Positions 40,799 to 49,928 of a DNA stretch of 64,000 bases are shown one piece after another. Location of the stretch: positions 1 to 64,000 of the forward strand of contig NZ_FUYH01000003.1 in NCBI RefSeq assembly GCF_900167605.1. The letters are read 5' to 3'. Both the position numbers and the translations under genes were made by a program. The first letter of the stretch is position 1, and each line of letters opens with the position of its first letter. Origin of the DNA: Caloramator quimbayensis (GTDB lineage Bacteria; Bacillota; Clostridia; Clostridiales; Caloramatoraceae). The notes below the pieces were generated by a model. The model saw only the letters and a program-made list of their open reading frames with translations. It ran no database searches and was not told the DNA's origin.

Positions 40799-41871
40799 TA
40801 TCTTGCACCTCCTGCTATTTCCTTAACTTTGTTTGCGATTTCAGTTGGTGATGGAACCATTCCACCTGATCTTCCAAAGAAATTAACAGGCTTTCTTCCC
40901 TTTACAGATAGCTCAATATCCTCAACCATCTGTCCACAGCTAAGCTCAACAGAAAGGAAACCATATTTTGTTCTATCAACAACTTCTTCAAAGGCTTTCT
41001 TGGGGAATGGCCAAAGTGTTATTGGTCTTATAAGTCCAACCTTTAATCCTTCCTTAGCAAGCATCTTTATAACATTTTTGCATATTCTTGATACTGTTCC
41101 GTAGGAAACTAAAACAATATCTAAATCTCCATCACAATTGTACATTTCGTATTTTACTTCATTCTTTTCAATCTCAGCATATTTTTTTTGAAGTTTTTCA
41201 TTATGTTTTTCAAGTTCTTCTGGCTGTAAGAAAAGAGAATTAATAACATGATGCTCTTTTCTGCCATGAAGTCCTGTAGCTGCCCAATCAGCTTTGGATG
41301 GAAGCTGTTTTGCTTCTCTTTCTTTAAATTCTACAGGCTCCATCATCTGCCCGAGCATACCATCTCCCATTACCATAACAGGATTCCTGTAAATATCTGC
41401 AACGTCAAAGGCATCCTGAATTAAATCAACCATTTCCTGAACTGAGGAAGGGGCATATACTACAAGCCTGTAATCTCCATGGCCGCCTCCCTTTGTTGCC
41501 TGAAAGTAGTCAGACTGTGCAGGCTGAATTCCTCCAAGTCCTGGGCCTCCTCTTACTATATTTATAATAACACATGGAAGCTCAGCACCAGCTATATAGG
41601 ATATACCTTCCTGCTTTAAGCTAACCCCTGGGCTTGAAGATGATGTCATAACCCTCACGCCTGAACCTGCTGCACCATATACCATATTTATTGCAGCAAC
41701 TTCGCTCTCAGCTTGAAGGAAAACTCTTCCTATTTTAGGCATTCTTCTTGACATATAAGCTGCAACTTCTGTCTGAGGAGTTATAGGATAACCAAAGAAA
41801 CATTGACAGCCAGCCTGAATGGCAGCTTCACCAATGGCTTCGTTACCTTTCATTAAAACCTTCTCTGCCAT
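40798..41871 (-). CDS. vorB: 2-oxoisovalerate-type:ferredoxin oxidoreductase, alpha subunit
   Basis: A 357-residue alpha subunit. MKGNEAIGEAAIQAGCQCFF, GYPITPQTEV, QAESEVAAINMVYGAA and SSSSPGVSLKQEGISY show the pyrimidine-binding domain, and FGRSGGMVPSP the C-terminal domain. Family members are named VorB (3-methyl-2-oxobutanoate) or KorA. I use vorB because the operon also has Ptb and two butyrate kinases. RBS AAGGAGG. Confidence 0.85.
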   Translation of the reverse strand: MAEKVLMKGNEAIGEAAIQAGCQCFFGYPITPQTEVAAYMSRRMPKIGRVFLQAESEVAAINMVYGAAGSGVRVMTSSSSPGVSLKQEGISYIAGAELPCVIINIVRGGPGLGGIQPAQSDYFQATKGGGHGDYRLVVYAPSSVQEMVDLIQDAFDVADIYRNPVMVMGDGMLGQMMEPVEFKEREAKQLPSKADWAATGLHGRKEHHVINSLFLQPEELEKHNEKLQKKYAEIEKNEVKYEMYNCDGDLDIVLVSYGTVSRICKNVIKMLAKEGLKVGLIRPITLWPFPKKAFEEVVDRTKYGFLSVELSCGQMVEDIELSVKGRKPVNFFGRSGGMVPSPTEIANKVKEIAGGAR

Positions 41872-41895
41872 TAAAATTTACCTCCTTAAAACCTT

Positions 41896-42105
41896 TTATT
41901 TCTCAACAGTAATAACTAAATCAGGACACATTCTTGCACATGAGGCACATCCAAGGCATTTTCCCATATTTTCTTCTTTTACTATTGCCGGATGGTACCC
42001 CTTTAAGTTTAATTTTTCATCAAACTCAATAATCTTAACTGGGCAAACTGCAATACAATGACCACAGCCTTTGCATCTGTCTTCTCTAAAAGTTACCTTT
42101 GCCAT
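41896..42105 (-). CDS. 2-oxoacid:ferredoxin oxidoreductase, delta subunit (2[4Fe-4S])
   Basis: A 69-residue ferredoxin-like subunit with CKGCGHCIAVCP and CLGCASCARMCP. First of the four oxidoreductase genes, 48 bases after the P-loop ATPase gene, with GGAGGGTAG before its ATG. Confidence 0.9.
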   Translation of the reverse strand: MAKVTFREDRCKGCGHCIAVCPVKIIEFDEKLNLKGYHPAIVKEENMGKCLGCASCARMCPDLVITVEK

Positions 42106-42153
42106 AAGCTACCCTCCTTAGGTATTTTTATATACAACCCGCAATACGGGATG

Positions 42154-42831
42154 TTATACCATATCTCGCCTCCAAGGTGGAAGCATATAAAGTTTTATTG
42201 GGAATACCTCACCTTCAATTTCCTTTGGAAGTTTATCTATGAGTTCTTCCATAACTATTACATATTTTATTGGAATTTTAGTAAGCTTTGAGACTTCCTT
42301 AATTATATCCTGCCCCTTTAATATATGATTTATATGTGTTTCATAGGACAAGTTTGTATTATTGATAAGGTATTTTACCTTCAGCCTCGACGCCGCTTCT
42401 ATATCCTTAATATACTCGAGTATTCCTTCAACACTATTTGTAAAAGGTCTTGAAGTATTTATTACAAAGTACATATCATAGTCTTCTTCTTTAAAATATC
42501 TATTATACTGACCAAGGGCAACAGCTCCCTGATCATCTCCTCCAACATCTAAAACTACATCATAGGATTTATCATTAAATATACTTAGTGTTTCAGCTGG
42601 AATAACTCCAAGCTCTGCATTCGCAAAATCCTTTGAGGTAGCAATAACTCTAATCCCCTTTTCCTCAAGCATTTTTGTTTCATCTCTTGTGCAAAAATAG
42701 GGATTTACTATATCAAGATCAGCTATCGCAACTTTTTTACCTTCATTTTTTAATTTAAGTGCATAATTTATTGCTATTTCTGTTTTACCACTTCCAAAAT
42801 GTCCTGTAAAGACTCTAATCCTCGAATCCAT
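42154..42831 (-). CDS. P-loop ATPase of unknown function in the vor-buk operon
   Basis: A 225-residue soluble NTPase. Walker A is GHFGSGKTE (near 10-18), a switch region reads ADLDIVNPYFCTRDE, and DVGGDDQGA (about 98-106) is a Walker B-like DxxG. It resembles MinD/ParA-SIMIBI NTPases but lacks the deviant signature lysine (KGGxGKT) of true MinD. C-terminal LYMLPPWRRDMV. It sits between buk1 and the ferredoxin subunit with short gaps, so it may assist maturation or activation of the oxidoreductase (inference from context only). Confidence 0.7.
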   Translation of the reverse strand: MDSRIRVFTGHFGSGKTEIAINYALKLKNEGKKVAIADLDIVNPYFCTRDETKMLEEKGIRVIATSKDFANAELGVIPAETLSIFNDKSYDVVLDVGGDDQGAVALGQYNRYFKEEDYDMYFVINTSRPFTNSVEGILEYIKDIEAASRLKVKYLINNTNLSYETHINHILKGQDIIKEVSKLTKIPIKYVIVMEELIDKLPKEIEGEVFPIKLYMLPPWRRDMV

Positions 42832-42840
42832 TTAATCACC

Positions 42841-43908
42841 CTACTTATATTCTTTTGCTTTTTCCTCACCTGTTAAAACTCTATATCCTCCTTCAGCAAG
42901 AGCAAGCATTTCATCCTCTCCTGGATATACAACAACAGGACCTACAAAGCCTATTCTTTCTTTTATTAGTTCAACGAGTTCCTTTCCATAGGAGAGTCCT
43001 CCTGTTAATATTATAGCATCAACCCTACCGCAAAGAACAGCACCTAATGCTCCTATTTCCTTTGCTACCTGATACGCCATAGCTTTATAGATAAGTTCTG
43101 CTTCCTTGTTCCCTTCATCCATCATCTTTTTAACTTCACGGCCGTCGTTTGTTCCAAGATATGCAACAAATCCACCTTTACCGCATATTTTTTTCTTCAT
43201 CTCATCAAGAGTATATTTCCCTGAAAAACAAAGTTTCATAAGTTCTCCAACAGGAAGGCTTCCAGTTCTTTCTGGTGAGAACGGCCCTTCTCCATCAAGG
43301 GCATTGTTAACATCTATTACTCTTCCACCTTTGTGTGCTCCGACAGATATTCCTCCTCCCATGTGAGCAACTATAAGATTTAAATCTTCATATCTTTTTC
43401 CACTTTCCTTTGCATATCTTTTAGCTACTGCTTTTTGATTTAATGCGTGGAATATACTCTTTCTTTCTATTTCAGGCATACCTGATATTCTTGCAATATC
43501 TTCCATCTCATCTACAACAACAGGATCAACTATAAAGGATGGAATATTTAAAGATTTTGCAATTTCAAAGGCAATTATTCCACCAAGATTTGATGCATGC
43601 TGCCCTTGAACTCCTACTTTAAGATCCTCAATCATAGCTTCATTAACTTCATAGGTTCCGCCTTCAATTGGTTTTAAAAGTCCTCCACGGCCTACAACTG
43701 CATTTAATGTTTTTATATCAATTCCTTTATCCTCAACAGCTTTTAATATAACACCTTTTCTAAAATCATACTGCTCAAAAATAGTTTTATAGGGTGAAAG
43801 CTCCTCTGTTGAATGTCTTAACGTTTCCACAAAAACAGGATTCAAATCATCATAAACAGCTATCTTTGTTGATGTTGAGCCTGGGTTAATTATAAGCATC
43901 CTAAACAT
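42841..43908 (-). CDS. buk: Butyrate / branched-chain fatty acid kinase, copy 1
   Basis: A 355-residue acetokinase-family enzyme. It begins [17 protein letters not shown] (phosphate 1 loop), with [39 protein letters not shown] and [13 protein letters not shown]. It makes ATP from acyl-phosphate, giving butyrate, isobutyrate or isovalerate. It is 14 bases downstream of ptb and 9 upstream of the ATPase gene. A second copy lies upstream of ptb. Confidence 0.93.
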   Translation of the reverse strand: MFRMLIINPGSTSTKIAVYDDLNPVFVETLRHSTEELSPYKTIFEQYDFRKGVILKAVEDKGIDIKTLNAVVGRGGLLKPIEGGTYEVNEAMIEDLKVGVQGQHASNLGGIIAFEIAKSLNIPSFIVDPVVVDEMEDIARISGMPEIERKSIFHALNQKAVAKRYAKESGKRYEDLNLIVAHMGGGISVGAHKGGRVIDVNNALDGEGPFSPERTGSLPVGELMKLCFSGKYTLDEMKKKICGKGGFVAYLGTNDGREVKKMMDEGNKEAELIYKAMAYQVAKEIGALGAVLCGRVDAIILTGGLSYGKELVELIKERIGFVGPVVVYPGEDEMLALAEGGYRVLTGEEKAKEYK

Positions 43909-43922
43909 AGTATCACCTCTTA

Positions 43923-44828
43923 TTATTTATTTGCTGCCACAAGTGAAGCTAAGGCTATGGAATAAAGCTTGCTCTCATTGCTGTCTGCCCTTGATGTAAG
44001 TATTACTGGAGCTGCTGCACCTGATAATATCCCACCATTTTTTGAATTAGAAGTATATGTTAGTGTCTTATACATAACATTTCCTGTTTCAATGTTTGGA
44101 ACAAGTATAACATCAGATTTTCCTGCAACTATACTTACTATACCTTTATGCTTTGCAGCTTCTTCAGATAAAGCATTGTCAATTGCTAAAGGTCCATCTA
44201 CAATACAGCCTTTTATCTGTCCTCTGTCGTTCATCTTTGATAGTGCTGCGGCATCAAGAGTTGGCTGCATGTCTGGATTTACAACTTCAACAGCAGCAAC
44301 TACAGCAACCTTAGGTGTATCAATTCCTATTGCTTTTGCAACCTGTACTGCATTCTCAAGTATCTGCTTTTTAGTCATAAGGTCAGGAGCAATGTTCATA
44401 GCTGCATCGCTTACAAGTATTATCCTTTGAAGAGCTGGAACATCAAATACTGCAACATGAGATAAAATTTTTCCTGTTCTGAGTCCCTTTTCCTTGTCGA
44501 GTACGGCTCTTAAAAATGTTGCTGTATCGACAAGCCCTTTCATAACCATGTCAGCTTTTTTTGATGATACAAGTTCAACTGCCTTAAGTGCAGCAGCTTG
44601 ATTATTAGATTCATGGATTATTTCAAAATCACTGACATCGATATTAAGGGTTTTAGCACAGTACAATATTTTGTCCTTATCTCCAACAAGAACAGCATCT
44701 GCAATGCCAAGTTTTTTAGCTTCATAAACTGCCTCTAAAACTGGTTCATCCTGTGCCACAGCAACAGCAACCTTTTTTATTCCATTGCTTCTTACCTTTT
44801 CTAATACCTCATCAAAACTTTTAATCAT
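43923..44828 (-). CDS. ptb: Phosphate butyryltransferase
   Basis: A 301-residue enzyme of the Pta/Ptb family that exchanges CoA for phosphate on butyryl- or isobutyryl-Co[42 protein letters not shown] and [14 protein letters not shown] are the family motifs. It overlaps the upstream butyrate kinase gene by 4 bases (ATGA-type coupling). Confidence 0.93.
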   Translation of the reverse strand: MIKSFDEVLEKVRSNGIKKVAVAVAQDEPVLEAVYEAKKLGIADAVLVGDKDKILYCAKTLNIDVSDFEIIHESNNQAAALKAVELVSSKKADMVMKGLVDTATFLRAVLDKEKGLRTGKILSHVAVFDVPALQRIILVSDAAMNIAPDLMTKKQILENAVQVAKAIGIDTPKVAVVAAVEVVNPDMQPTLDAAALSKMNDRGQIKGCIVDGPLAIDNALSEEAAKHKGIVSIVAGKSDVILVPNIETGNVMYKTLTYTSNSKNGGILSGAAAPVILTSRADSNESKLYSIALASLVAANK

Positions 44829-45913
44829 GCTTTCACCTCTTCTTCATATATCTTTGCCTTTTCTTCTCCTGTAATAACTCTATATGCTCCCTCTGATAGG
44901 GATTGCATCTCATCTTCACCTGCTACTATTTCTACAGGTGCAATAAAATCTACCATGGATTTTATATATTCGCAAAGCCTTTTAGAATGGGCAAGTCCTC
45001 CCGTTAGTATTATTCTGTCAACCTTACCACATAAAGATGCTGCATAGCTTCCAATATCTTTTCCTATTTGATAGCACATAGCCTCAAATATTAACTTTGC
45101 CTTTTCATCTCCATTTTCAATCATCTTTTCAACATCTCTTGCATCGTTAGTTCCAAGATAACCTACTAATCCAGCCTTTCCTATTATCTTCTTCTTTAGC
45201 TCTTTATACGTATATTGACCTGAATATGATAGTTTTATAATATCCCCAACAGGAAGTCCTCCTGCTCTTTCAGGTGAAAAAGGACCGCCTTCATTTGCAT
45301 TATTTGTATCTATTATTCTTCCTCCCTTAACAGCTGCAACCGATATGCCTCCTCCGAGATGGGCAACAACGAAATTAACATCTTCTATATTTTTATTCAT
45401 TTTTTTTGCAATTCTTCTCGATACGGCTTTGATGTTAAGAGCATGAACAAGAGAACGCCTCGGTAATTCCGGAAGTCCAGAAATTCTCGAGATATCTTCA
45501 AATTCATCAACGGCAACGGGATCAACTATAAATGCCTCTATTCCTTCTTCATCAGCAATAGATTTTGCTATTATTGCTCCAAGATTTGATGCATGCTCTC
45601 CTTGAATACCAATTTGCGAATCCTTAACTAATGCATCTGTTACTTTATATGTGCCTCCAGGCATAGGCTTTAAAAGACCTCCGCGTCCGACTACTGCTGC
45701 AATTTCCTTTGTACTTATACCTTCCTCGTTAAGCCATGATAAAATTGACTGTTTCCTATATTCATATTGATCAGCTATTTTTTCAAATTTTGAAATTTCC
45801 TCTGCTGAATGCAGAAGATTTTTTTGTTTTAAATTTTCTGTGCCCTTAAATATTGCAACTTTTGTTGATGTAGAACCAGGATTAATTACAAGAATATAAT
45901 TTCTCAAAATCAT
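44825..45913 (-). CDS. buk2: Butyrate / branched-chain fatty acid kinase, copy 2
   Basis: About 362 residues. [18 protein letters not shown] at the start, FVVAHLGGGISVAAVKGGR, NEGGPFSPERAGGLPVG and ILTGGLAHSKRLCEYI. First gene of the operon. The frame is open to 45946, but the ATG at 45913 sits behind AGGTGGGAG; a TTG six bases later is also possible. It is clearly diverged from copy 1 (by eye about half of positions identical), so the two kinases are not a recent duplicate and may prefer different acyl chains. Confidence 0.92.
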   Translation of the reverse strand: MILRNYILVINPGSTSTKVAIFKGTENLKQKNLLHSAEEISKFEKIADQYEYRKQSILSWLNEEGISTKEIAAVVGRGGLLKPMPGGTYKVTDALVKDSQIGIQGEHASNLGAIIAKSIADEEGIEAFIVDPVAVDEFEDISRISGLPELPRRSLVHALNIKAVSRRIAKKMNKNIEDVNFVVAHLGGGISVAAVKGGRIIDTNNANEGGPFSPERAGGLPVGDIIKLSYSGQYTYKELKKKIIGKAGLVGYLGTNDARDVEKMIENGDEKAKLIFEAMCYQIGKDIGSYAASLCGKVDRIILTGGLAHSKRLCEYIKSMVDFIAPVEIVAGEDEMQSLSEGAYRVITGEEKAKIYEEEVKA

Positions 45914-45976
45914 CTCCCACCTTTTTAAAATATTTTTTACAGTCAAAATATTTAAAAAAATTTAATTAAATAAATG

Positions 45977-46026
45977 AGCATATACAAACAAATCATTGCT
46001 GCCAATATTATTTTAATGTATATGCT
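45977..46026. repeat. Spaced inverted repeat at the buk2 promoter
   Basis: AGCATATAC (45977-45985) and GTATATGCT (46018-46026), 41 bases centre to centre. One arm lies in the promoter spacer, the other downstream of the predicted start. It could be a pair of operator half-sites or a weak terminator hairpin of the upstream gene. Confidence 0.35.
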
Positions 46027-46038
46027 ACATCATTTCAA
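46010..46038 (-). promoter_or_regulatory. Candidate promoter of the buk2-ptb-buk-vor operon
   Basis: Minus-strand TTGAAA (46033-46038), 17 bases, TAAAAT (46010-46015), about 100 bases upstream of buk2. Confidence 0.45.
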
Positions 46039-46082
46039 TAACAAATATACTTAAATTTACATAACAAAGTTAAAGTGCTATA

Positions 46083-47681
46083 CTAAATAGGAGCATATTT
46101 TTTCATTATATTTTCCGCAACTTTTATACCATCAACAGCTGAAGATACAATCCCCCCAGCATATCCTGCTCCCTCACCTGCAGGATAAAGGCCTTTTATA
46201 GAAATGCATTCACAATTTTCATCTCTTTCAATTCTAACAGGAGAGGACGTTCTTGTTTCAATTCCTGTAAGTATAGCATCATAATCTGCAAAACCTTTTA
46301 TCTTTTTATCAAAATCCAAAAGCCCCTCTTTAAGTACTTGAGCAACATAATCCGGAAGAACATCGCTTATCTTTCCAAACCTATATCCTCTCGTATATGA
46401 AGGTTTTACAACCCCTATTTTTGTTGAAAGGTTATCCTTTAAAAAGTCTCCAATAAGCTGAACAGGTGCCATATAGTCATATCCTCCGGCTTTGAATGCA
46501 AGCCTTTCATAATATCTTTGAAACTCAATACCTGCTAATGGATGATTTGATTGAAAATCCTGAGGACCTACTCCTACTACTATCGCACTATTTGCATTTT
46601 TTGAATCTCTTTTGTATTCGCTCATTCCATTAGTAACAACCATTTCCTTTTCAGAGGATGCTGCAACAACATATCCTCCTGGGCACATGCAAAAGCTATA
46701 ACAAGGCCTGTTGTATTTTTTACTTGTATATGTAAGTCTATAATCTGCTGCTCTAAGCCTTGGATGATTTGCGAATTTACCATACTGTCTTTCATCTATC
46801 ATGCTTTGTAAATGTTCAATTCTAACTCCAATTGCAAAGGGCTTTTGAGTAAATAATACACCTTTATCAAAAAGAACTTCAAAAGTATCCCTTGCGCTGT
46901 GCCCAATAGCTGCAATAACTACATCGCTTGGAATTTCATAATCATCATTAACTTTTATAGAAATTATCTTTCCATCTTTAATTTTAAAATCAGTAACTTT
47001 TGAATTAAATCTTACCTCTCCTCCAAGGTCAATTATCTTATTTCTAATATTTTTAACTACATTCTTTAAAATATCTGTACCAATATGGGGTTTAAAGGAG
47101 TACATAATCTCAGAGGGTGCGCCATGTTTTACAAACTCCTCAAGTACATAGTCACATCTTTTATCTTTTATTCTTGTTGTAAGCTTTCCATCAGAAAAGG
47201 TTCCAGCTCCTCCCTCACCAAACTGTATATTGCTGTCTGTATCAAGCAATCCCTTTTCCCAAAATTCCTTTATTTTATCTGATCTTTCATCAACAGCTCC
47301 TCCTCTTTCGAGCAAAATGGGTTTGTACCCATATTTTGCCATAACAAGACCGGCAAATAATCCTGCCGGCCCGCTTCCAATTATTACTGGTCTACTTATA
47401 AGTTTAGTATCTCCAAATATTAAAGAGGAGTTTTTTTCTTCAAAAAACACTATATCTTTATTGCTTATCTTTAAAGCTGCTTTCTTCTCTCCATCAAAAT
47501 TAAACTCAACCTGATAAATAAAATCTATTTTTCCTTTTCTTCTTGCATCTATCGATTCTTTTTTTATTTTAAAATTCTCTATATCATTTGCTTTAATCCC
47601 AACTAAATCTGCAGCTATTTTTCTTAACTTTGACAAATCATCATCAATAGATAATCTTATATTATTAATTCTTACTGTCAT
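46083..47681 (-). CDS. FAD-dependent dehydrogenase of the COG2509 type
   Basis: About 532 residues. A short N-terminal alpha/beta region (1-95) is followed by a Rossmann FAD site, VIIGSGPAGLFAGLVMAKYG (about 104-123), LLERGGAVDERS, FGEGGAGTFSDGKLTTR, and a C-terminal GEGAGYAGGIVSSAVDGIK that closes the FAD site. Members are uncharacterised flavoproteins widespread in Firmicutes. The frame runs to GTG 47693, but the ATG at 47681 has GTGGAGG at a good distance. It starts next to the ybbR stop and ends the cdaA-ybbR operon. Confidence 0.85.
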   Translation of the reverse strand: MTVRINNIRLSIDDDLSKLRKIAADLVGIKANDIENFKIKKESIDARRKGKIDFIYQVEFNFDGEKKAALKISNKDIVFFEEKNSSLIFGDTKLISRPVIIGSGPAGLFAGLVMAKYGYKPILLERGGAVDERSDKIKEFWEKGLLDTDSNIQFGEGGAGTFSDGKLTTRIKDKRCDYVLEEFVKHGAPSEIMYSFKPHIGTDILKNVVKNIRNKIIDLGGEVRFNSKVTDFKIKDGKIISIKVNDDYEIPSDVVIAAIGHSARDTFEVLFDKGVLFTQKPFAIGVRIEHLQSMIDERQYGKFANHPRLRAADYRLTYTSKKYNRPCYSFCMCPGGYVVAASSEKEMVVTNGMSEYKRDSKNANSAIVVGVGPQDFQSNHPLAGIEFQRYYERLAFKAGGYDYMAPVQLIGDFLKDNLSTKIGVVKPSYTRGYRFGKISDVLPDYVAQVLKEGLLDFDKKIKGFADYDAILTGIETRTSSPVRIERDENCECISIKGLYPAGEGAGYAGGIVSSAVDGIKVAENIMKKYAPI

Positions 47682-47692
47682 ACTATCCTCCA

Positions 47693-48901
47693 CTATTTTT
47701 TCTGAACTGAAACTGAAATCTTTTCAAAGCTTTGACTCTTAATTTCAACGTCGGAAGGAAGCTGTAATTTTATAGGAAGCTGGTAAGTTCCTTCGCTTAA
47801 ATCTTTCAAATCAATAAAAGCACTAATATCATTTTGATTTATTTCATTTATCCTGCTTTCTGCTCCTTCGATTGTAATGGTTACATAATCTTTTTCTGTA
47901 TTATAGTTATAATTATCATTTTTATTTTCAAAAGTTATAGGTATATTTATAGTATTTTCAACTTTATTCTCTACAGCAAAGTCAACATTTATGCTTTTTG
48001 TTCCTGCATAGGTTTCAATACCCTTTGGTATACTCAAAGGAACATCCTTTGTTGCTGACTCTTTAATATCAGATAAATCAAATTCTATTGTTGAAATAGC
48101 ATTTATTTTATTCAGCAGATTAGTATCTCCAAGAATCATTATAGTATTAAGCTTTGGTTTTGCATACTTTAATATTTTATTTTTAGCAAGACTGCCCTTT
48201 GTTTTTACAATAACAGGAACAGTTTTTGAGGGTTTAATCGGTATAAAAACATCAATATATTTAGGTTCAATAGTTATATTTTGAACAACTTTTCCTTCAT
48301 TATCAAGAGCTTTTATAGGTATAGAACTTGTAATGTCTGTCTCACTGCTATTTAAATCTATCTGTCCAAAAGCCGATGCAACAGAATTTACATAAGCAGC
48401 TGCACCTGATACTAAAGCTTCAGTAGGTCTTATTACAGGCTGAACGTATCCATAACCTGCCTTCGTATTTCCGGTTATGCTTATATTAATAGAAACAGAT
48501 TTCTCCACAAGCTGATCAAGTTTTACCTTAACATAAGTATAGCCGTTTTTATTAACTACCTGCACCCCCTTTGGTGCAGATTTAACTTCAATAGGTATAT
48601 TATTATCACCTTTTTTCAAATATCCTCCCATATCTGCCTCAATCCTGAAATCCTCAGGTTTTACATTAAAAACATCAAGAGCCCTGCCTGTAACAGTAAG
48701 ATCTACTGTAAAACTTTGATTTGGAAGAAGCGCTAAATTGGATTCCTCAATATTTTCTATATTTGTAAGATTTACTTCGATATTTTGTATAACTTTAGTC
48801 TGAACAGGGTTTTTCTCCCCCATAACATAAAGCCACAGTATAAAAGCAATAAAAAGGGAAGCAGTTATCGCCATCACTTGTTCTTTGTCTTTGAAAGCCA
48901 T
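47693..48901 (-). CDS. cdaR: YbbR-domain protein, CdaA regulator
   Basis: A 402-residue membrane-anchored protein. One N-terminal TM (about 10-26) is followed by four YbbR repeats of about 85 residues outside the cell (for example PVQTKVIQNIEVNLTNIEN; KTVPVIVKTKGSL; ENTINIPITFENK). In Bacillus and Listeria CdaR binds and modulates the diadenylate cyclase CdaA. It overlaps cdaA by 28 bases, which means strong coupling. Confidence 0.9.
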   Translation of the reverse strand: MAFKDKEQVMAITASLFIAFILWLYVMGEKNPVQTKVIQNIEVNLTNIENIEESNLALLPNQSFTVDLTVTGRALDVFNVKPEDFRIEADMGGYLKKGDNNIPIEVKSAPKGVQVVNKNGYTYVKVKLDQLVEKSVSINISITGNTKAGYGYVQPVIRPTEALVSGAAAYVNSVASAFGQIDLNSSETDITSSIPIKALDNEGKVVQNITIEPKYIDVFIPIKPSKTVPVIVKTKGSLAKNKILKYAKPKLNTIMILGDTNLLNKINAISTIEFDLSDIKESATKDVPLSIPKGIETYAGTKSINVDFAVENKVENTINIPITFENKNDNYNYNTEKDYVTITIEGAESRINEINQNDISAFIDLKDLSEGTYQLPIKLQLPSDVEIKSQSFEKISVSVQKK

Positions 48902-49716
48902 GTTTTCACCCTCTTAAACATTGTATTATAATTTTCCATATTTCTTTTAAAAAGCTTTTTAAGTACAAGCATAAGCCTTTCTGCATTATAATTTCTTGTA
49001 AGCTTCCCGTTTATTGCAAGAGATATGGTTCCTGTTTCTTCCGATACAACAATTGCAATAGCATCTGAGTTTTCTGTAATTCCGATTGCTGCCCTGTGTC
49101 TTGTTCCCAGTTCCTTGCTTACGAGTTGTTCAGTAAGAGGCATGACACAAGCTGCTGCATATATCCTATCTCTTCTTATAATAACTGCTCCATCATGAAG
49201 GGGTGAATTCTCAAAAAATATGTTTTCAAGCAGGGAGGAAGATACTATTGCATCAAGTTTCACTCCGCTTTGAACAAAATCTGAGAGACCTGTTTCCTGC
49301 TCTATTACTATTAGTGCACCAGTTTTTGTACTTGAAAGGTTTGTAGCAGCTATCGCAAGTTCACTAACTACCTTTTCCATTTCCTCTTCACTTTCAAAGA
49401 ACTTCTTGGTAAAAAATCTGCTTCTGCCAAGATGTTCAAGAGCTTTTCTAAGCTCCGGCTGAAAAATAACTATAATTGCAATAAGTCCAACAGTAAGTGT
49501 ATTTTGGATAATCCAATATAAAGTTACAAAACCTAAAATTTGGCTCAATTTCATTACAACAACTACAAGTATAAGTCCTTTTATAAGCTGCTCTGCCCTC
49601 GTTTCTTTAATCAGCATCAATATTTTATAAAATATGTAGGCAACTATTAAAATATCTATAATATTACGGGGCTCAATATTTCTAATTAAACTTAAGATGC
49701 TCGATAAATTCCCCAT
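48874..49716 (-). CDS. cdaA: Diadenylate cyclase CdaA
   Basis: A 280-residue enzyme that makes cyclic di-AMP. Three N-terminal TM helices (about 20-38, 45-63, 68-86), then the DAC domain with DGA (175-177) and RHR (206-208). c-di-AMP controls potassium and osmolyte uptake and wall homeostasis. RBS AGGAGAG. In related bacteria glmM and glmS follow cdaR; here an FAD dehydrogenase follows instead. Confidence 0.95.
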   Translation of the reverse strand: MGNLSSILSLIRNIEPRNIIDILIVAYIFYKILMLIKETRAEQLIKGLILVVVVMKLSQILGFVTLYWIIQNTLTVGLIAIIVIFQPELRKALEHLGRSRFFTKKFFESEEEMEKVVSELAIAATNLSSTKTGALIVIEQETGLSDFVQSGVKLDAIVSSSLLENIFFENSPLHDGAVIIRRDRIYAAACVMPLTEQLVSKELGTRHRAAIGITENSDAIAIVVSEETGTISLAINGKLTRNYNAERLMLVLKKLFKRNMENYNTMFKRVKTWLSKTKNK

Positions 49717-49928
49717 TTTCTCCTCTCCTTAGAATTAATCTAATAATAATTATATACTAAAAAGAAATACTATTGAATAAAAAATATGAATTAAATATTA
49801 AATAAGTGGAAAAAATTTTGATACAAATATAATTATAGATACTTATATAATAAATTATCTTTAATATTCATAATTTATTTAATATAATAATAATTAATAG
49901 CACTATGCCTTTTATTGGGGGTGAAATT

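Noticed and set aside
39511..42105. Calling the operon 2-oxoglutarate:ferredoxin oxidoreductase (kor)
   Set aside because: Subunit sizes fit KOR and VOR alike, but the continuous operon with ptb and two butyrate kinases favours branched-chain 2-oxoacids. Not excluded.
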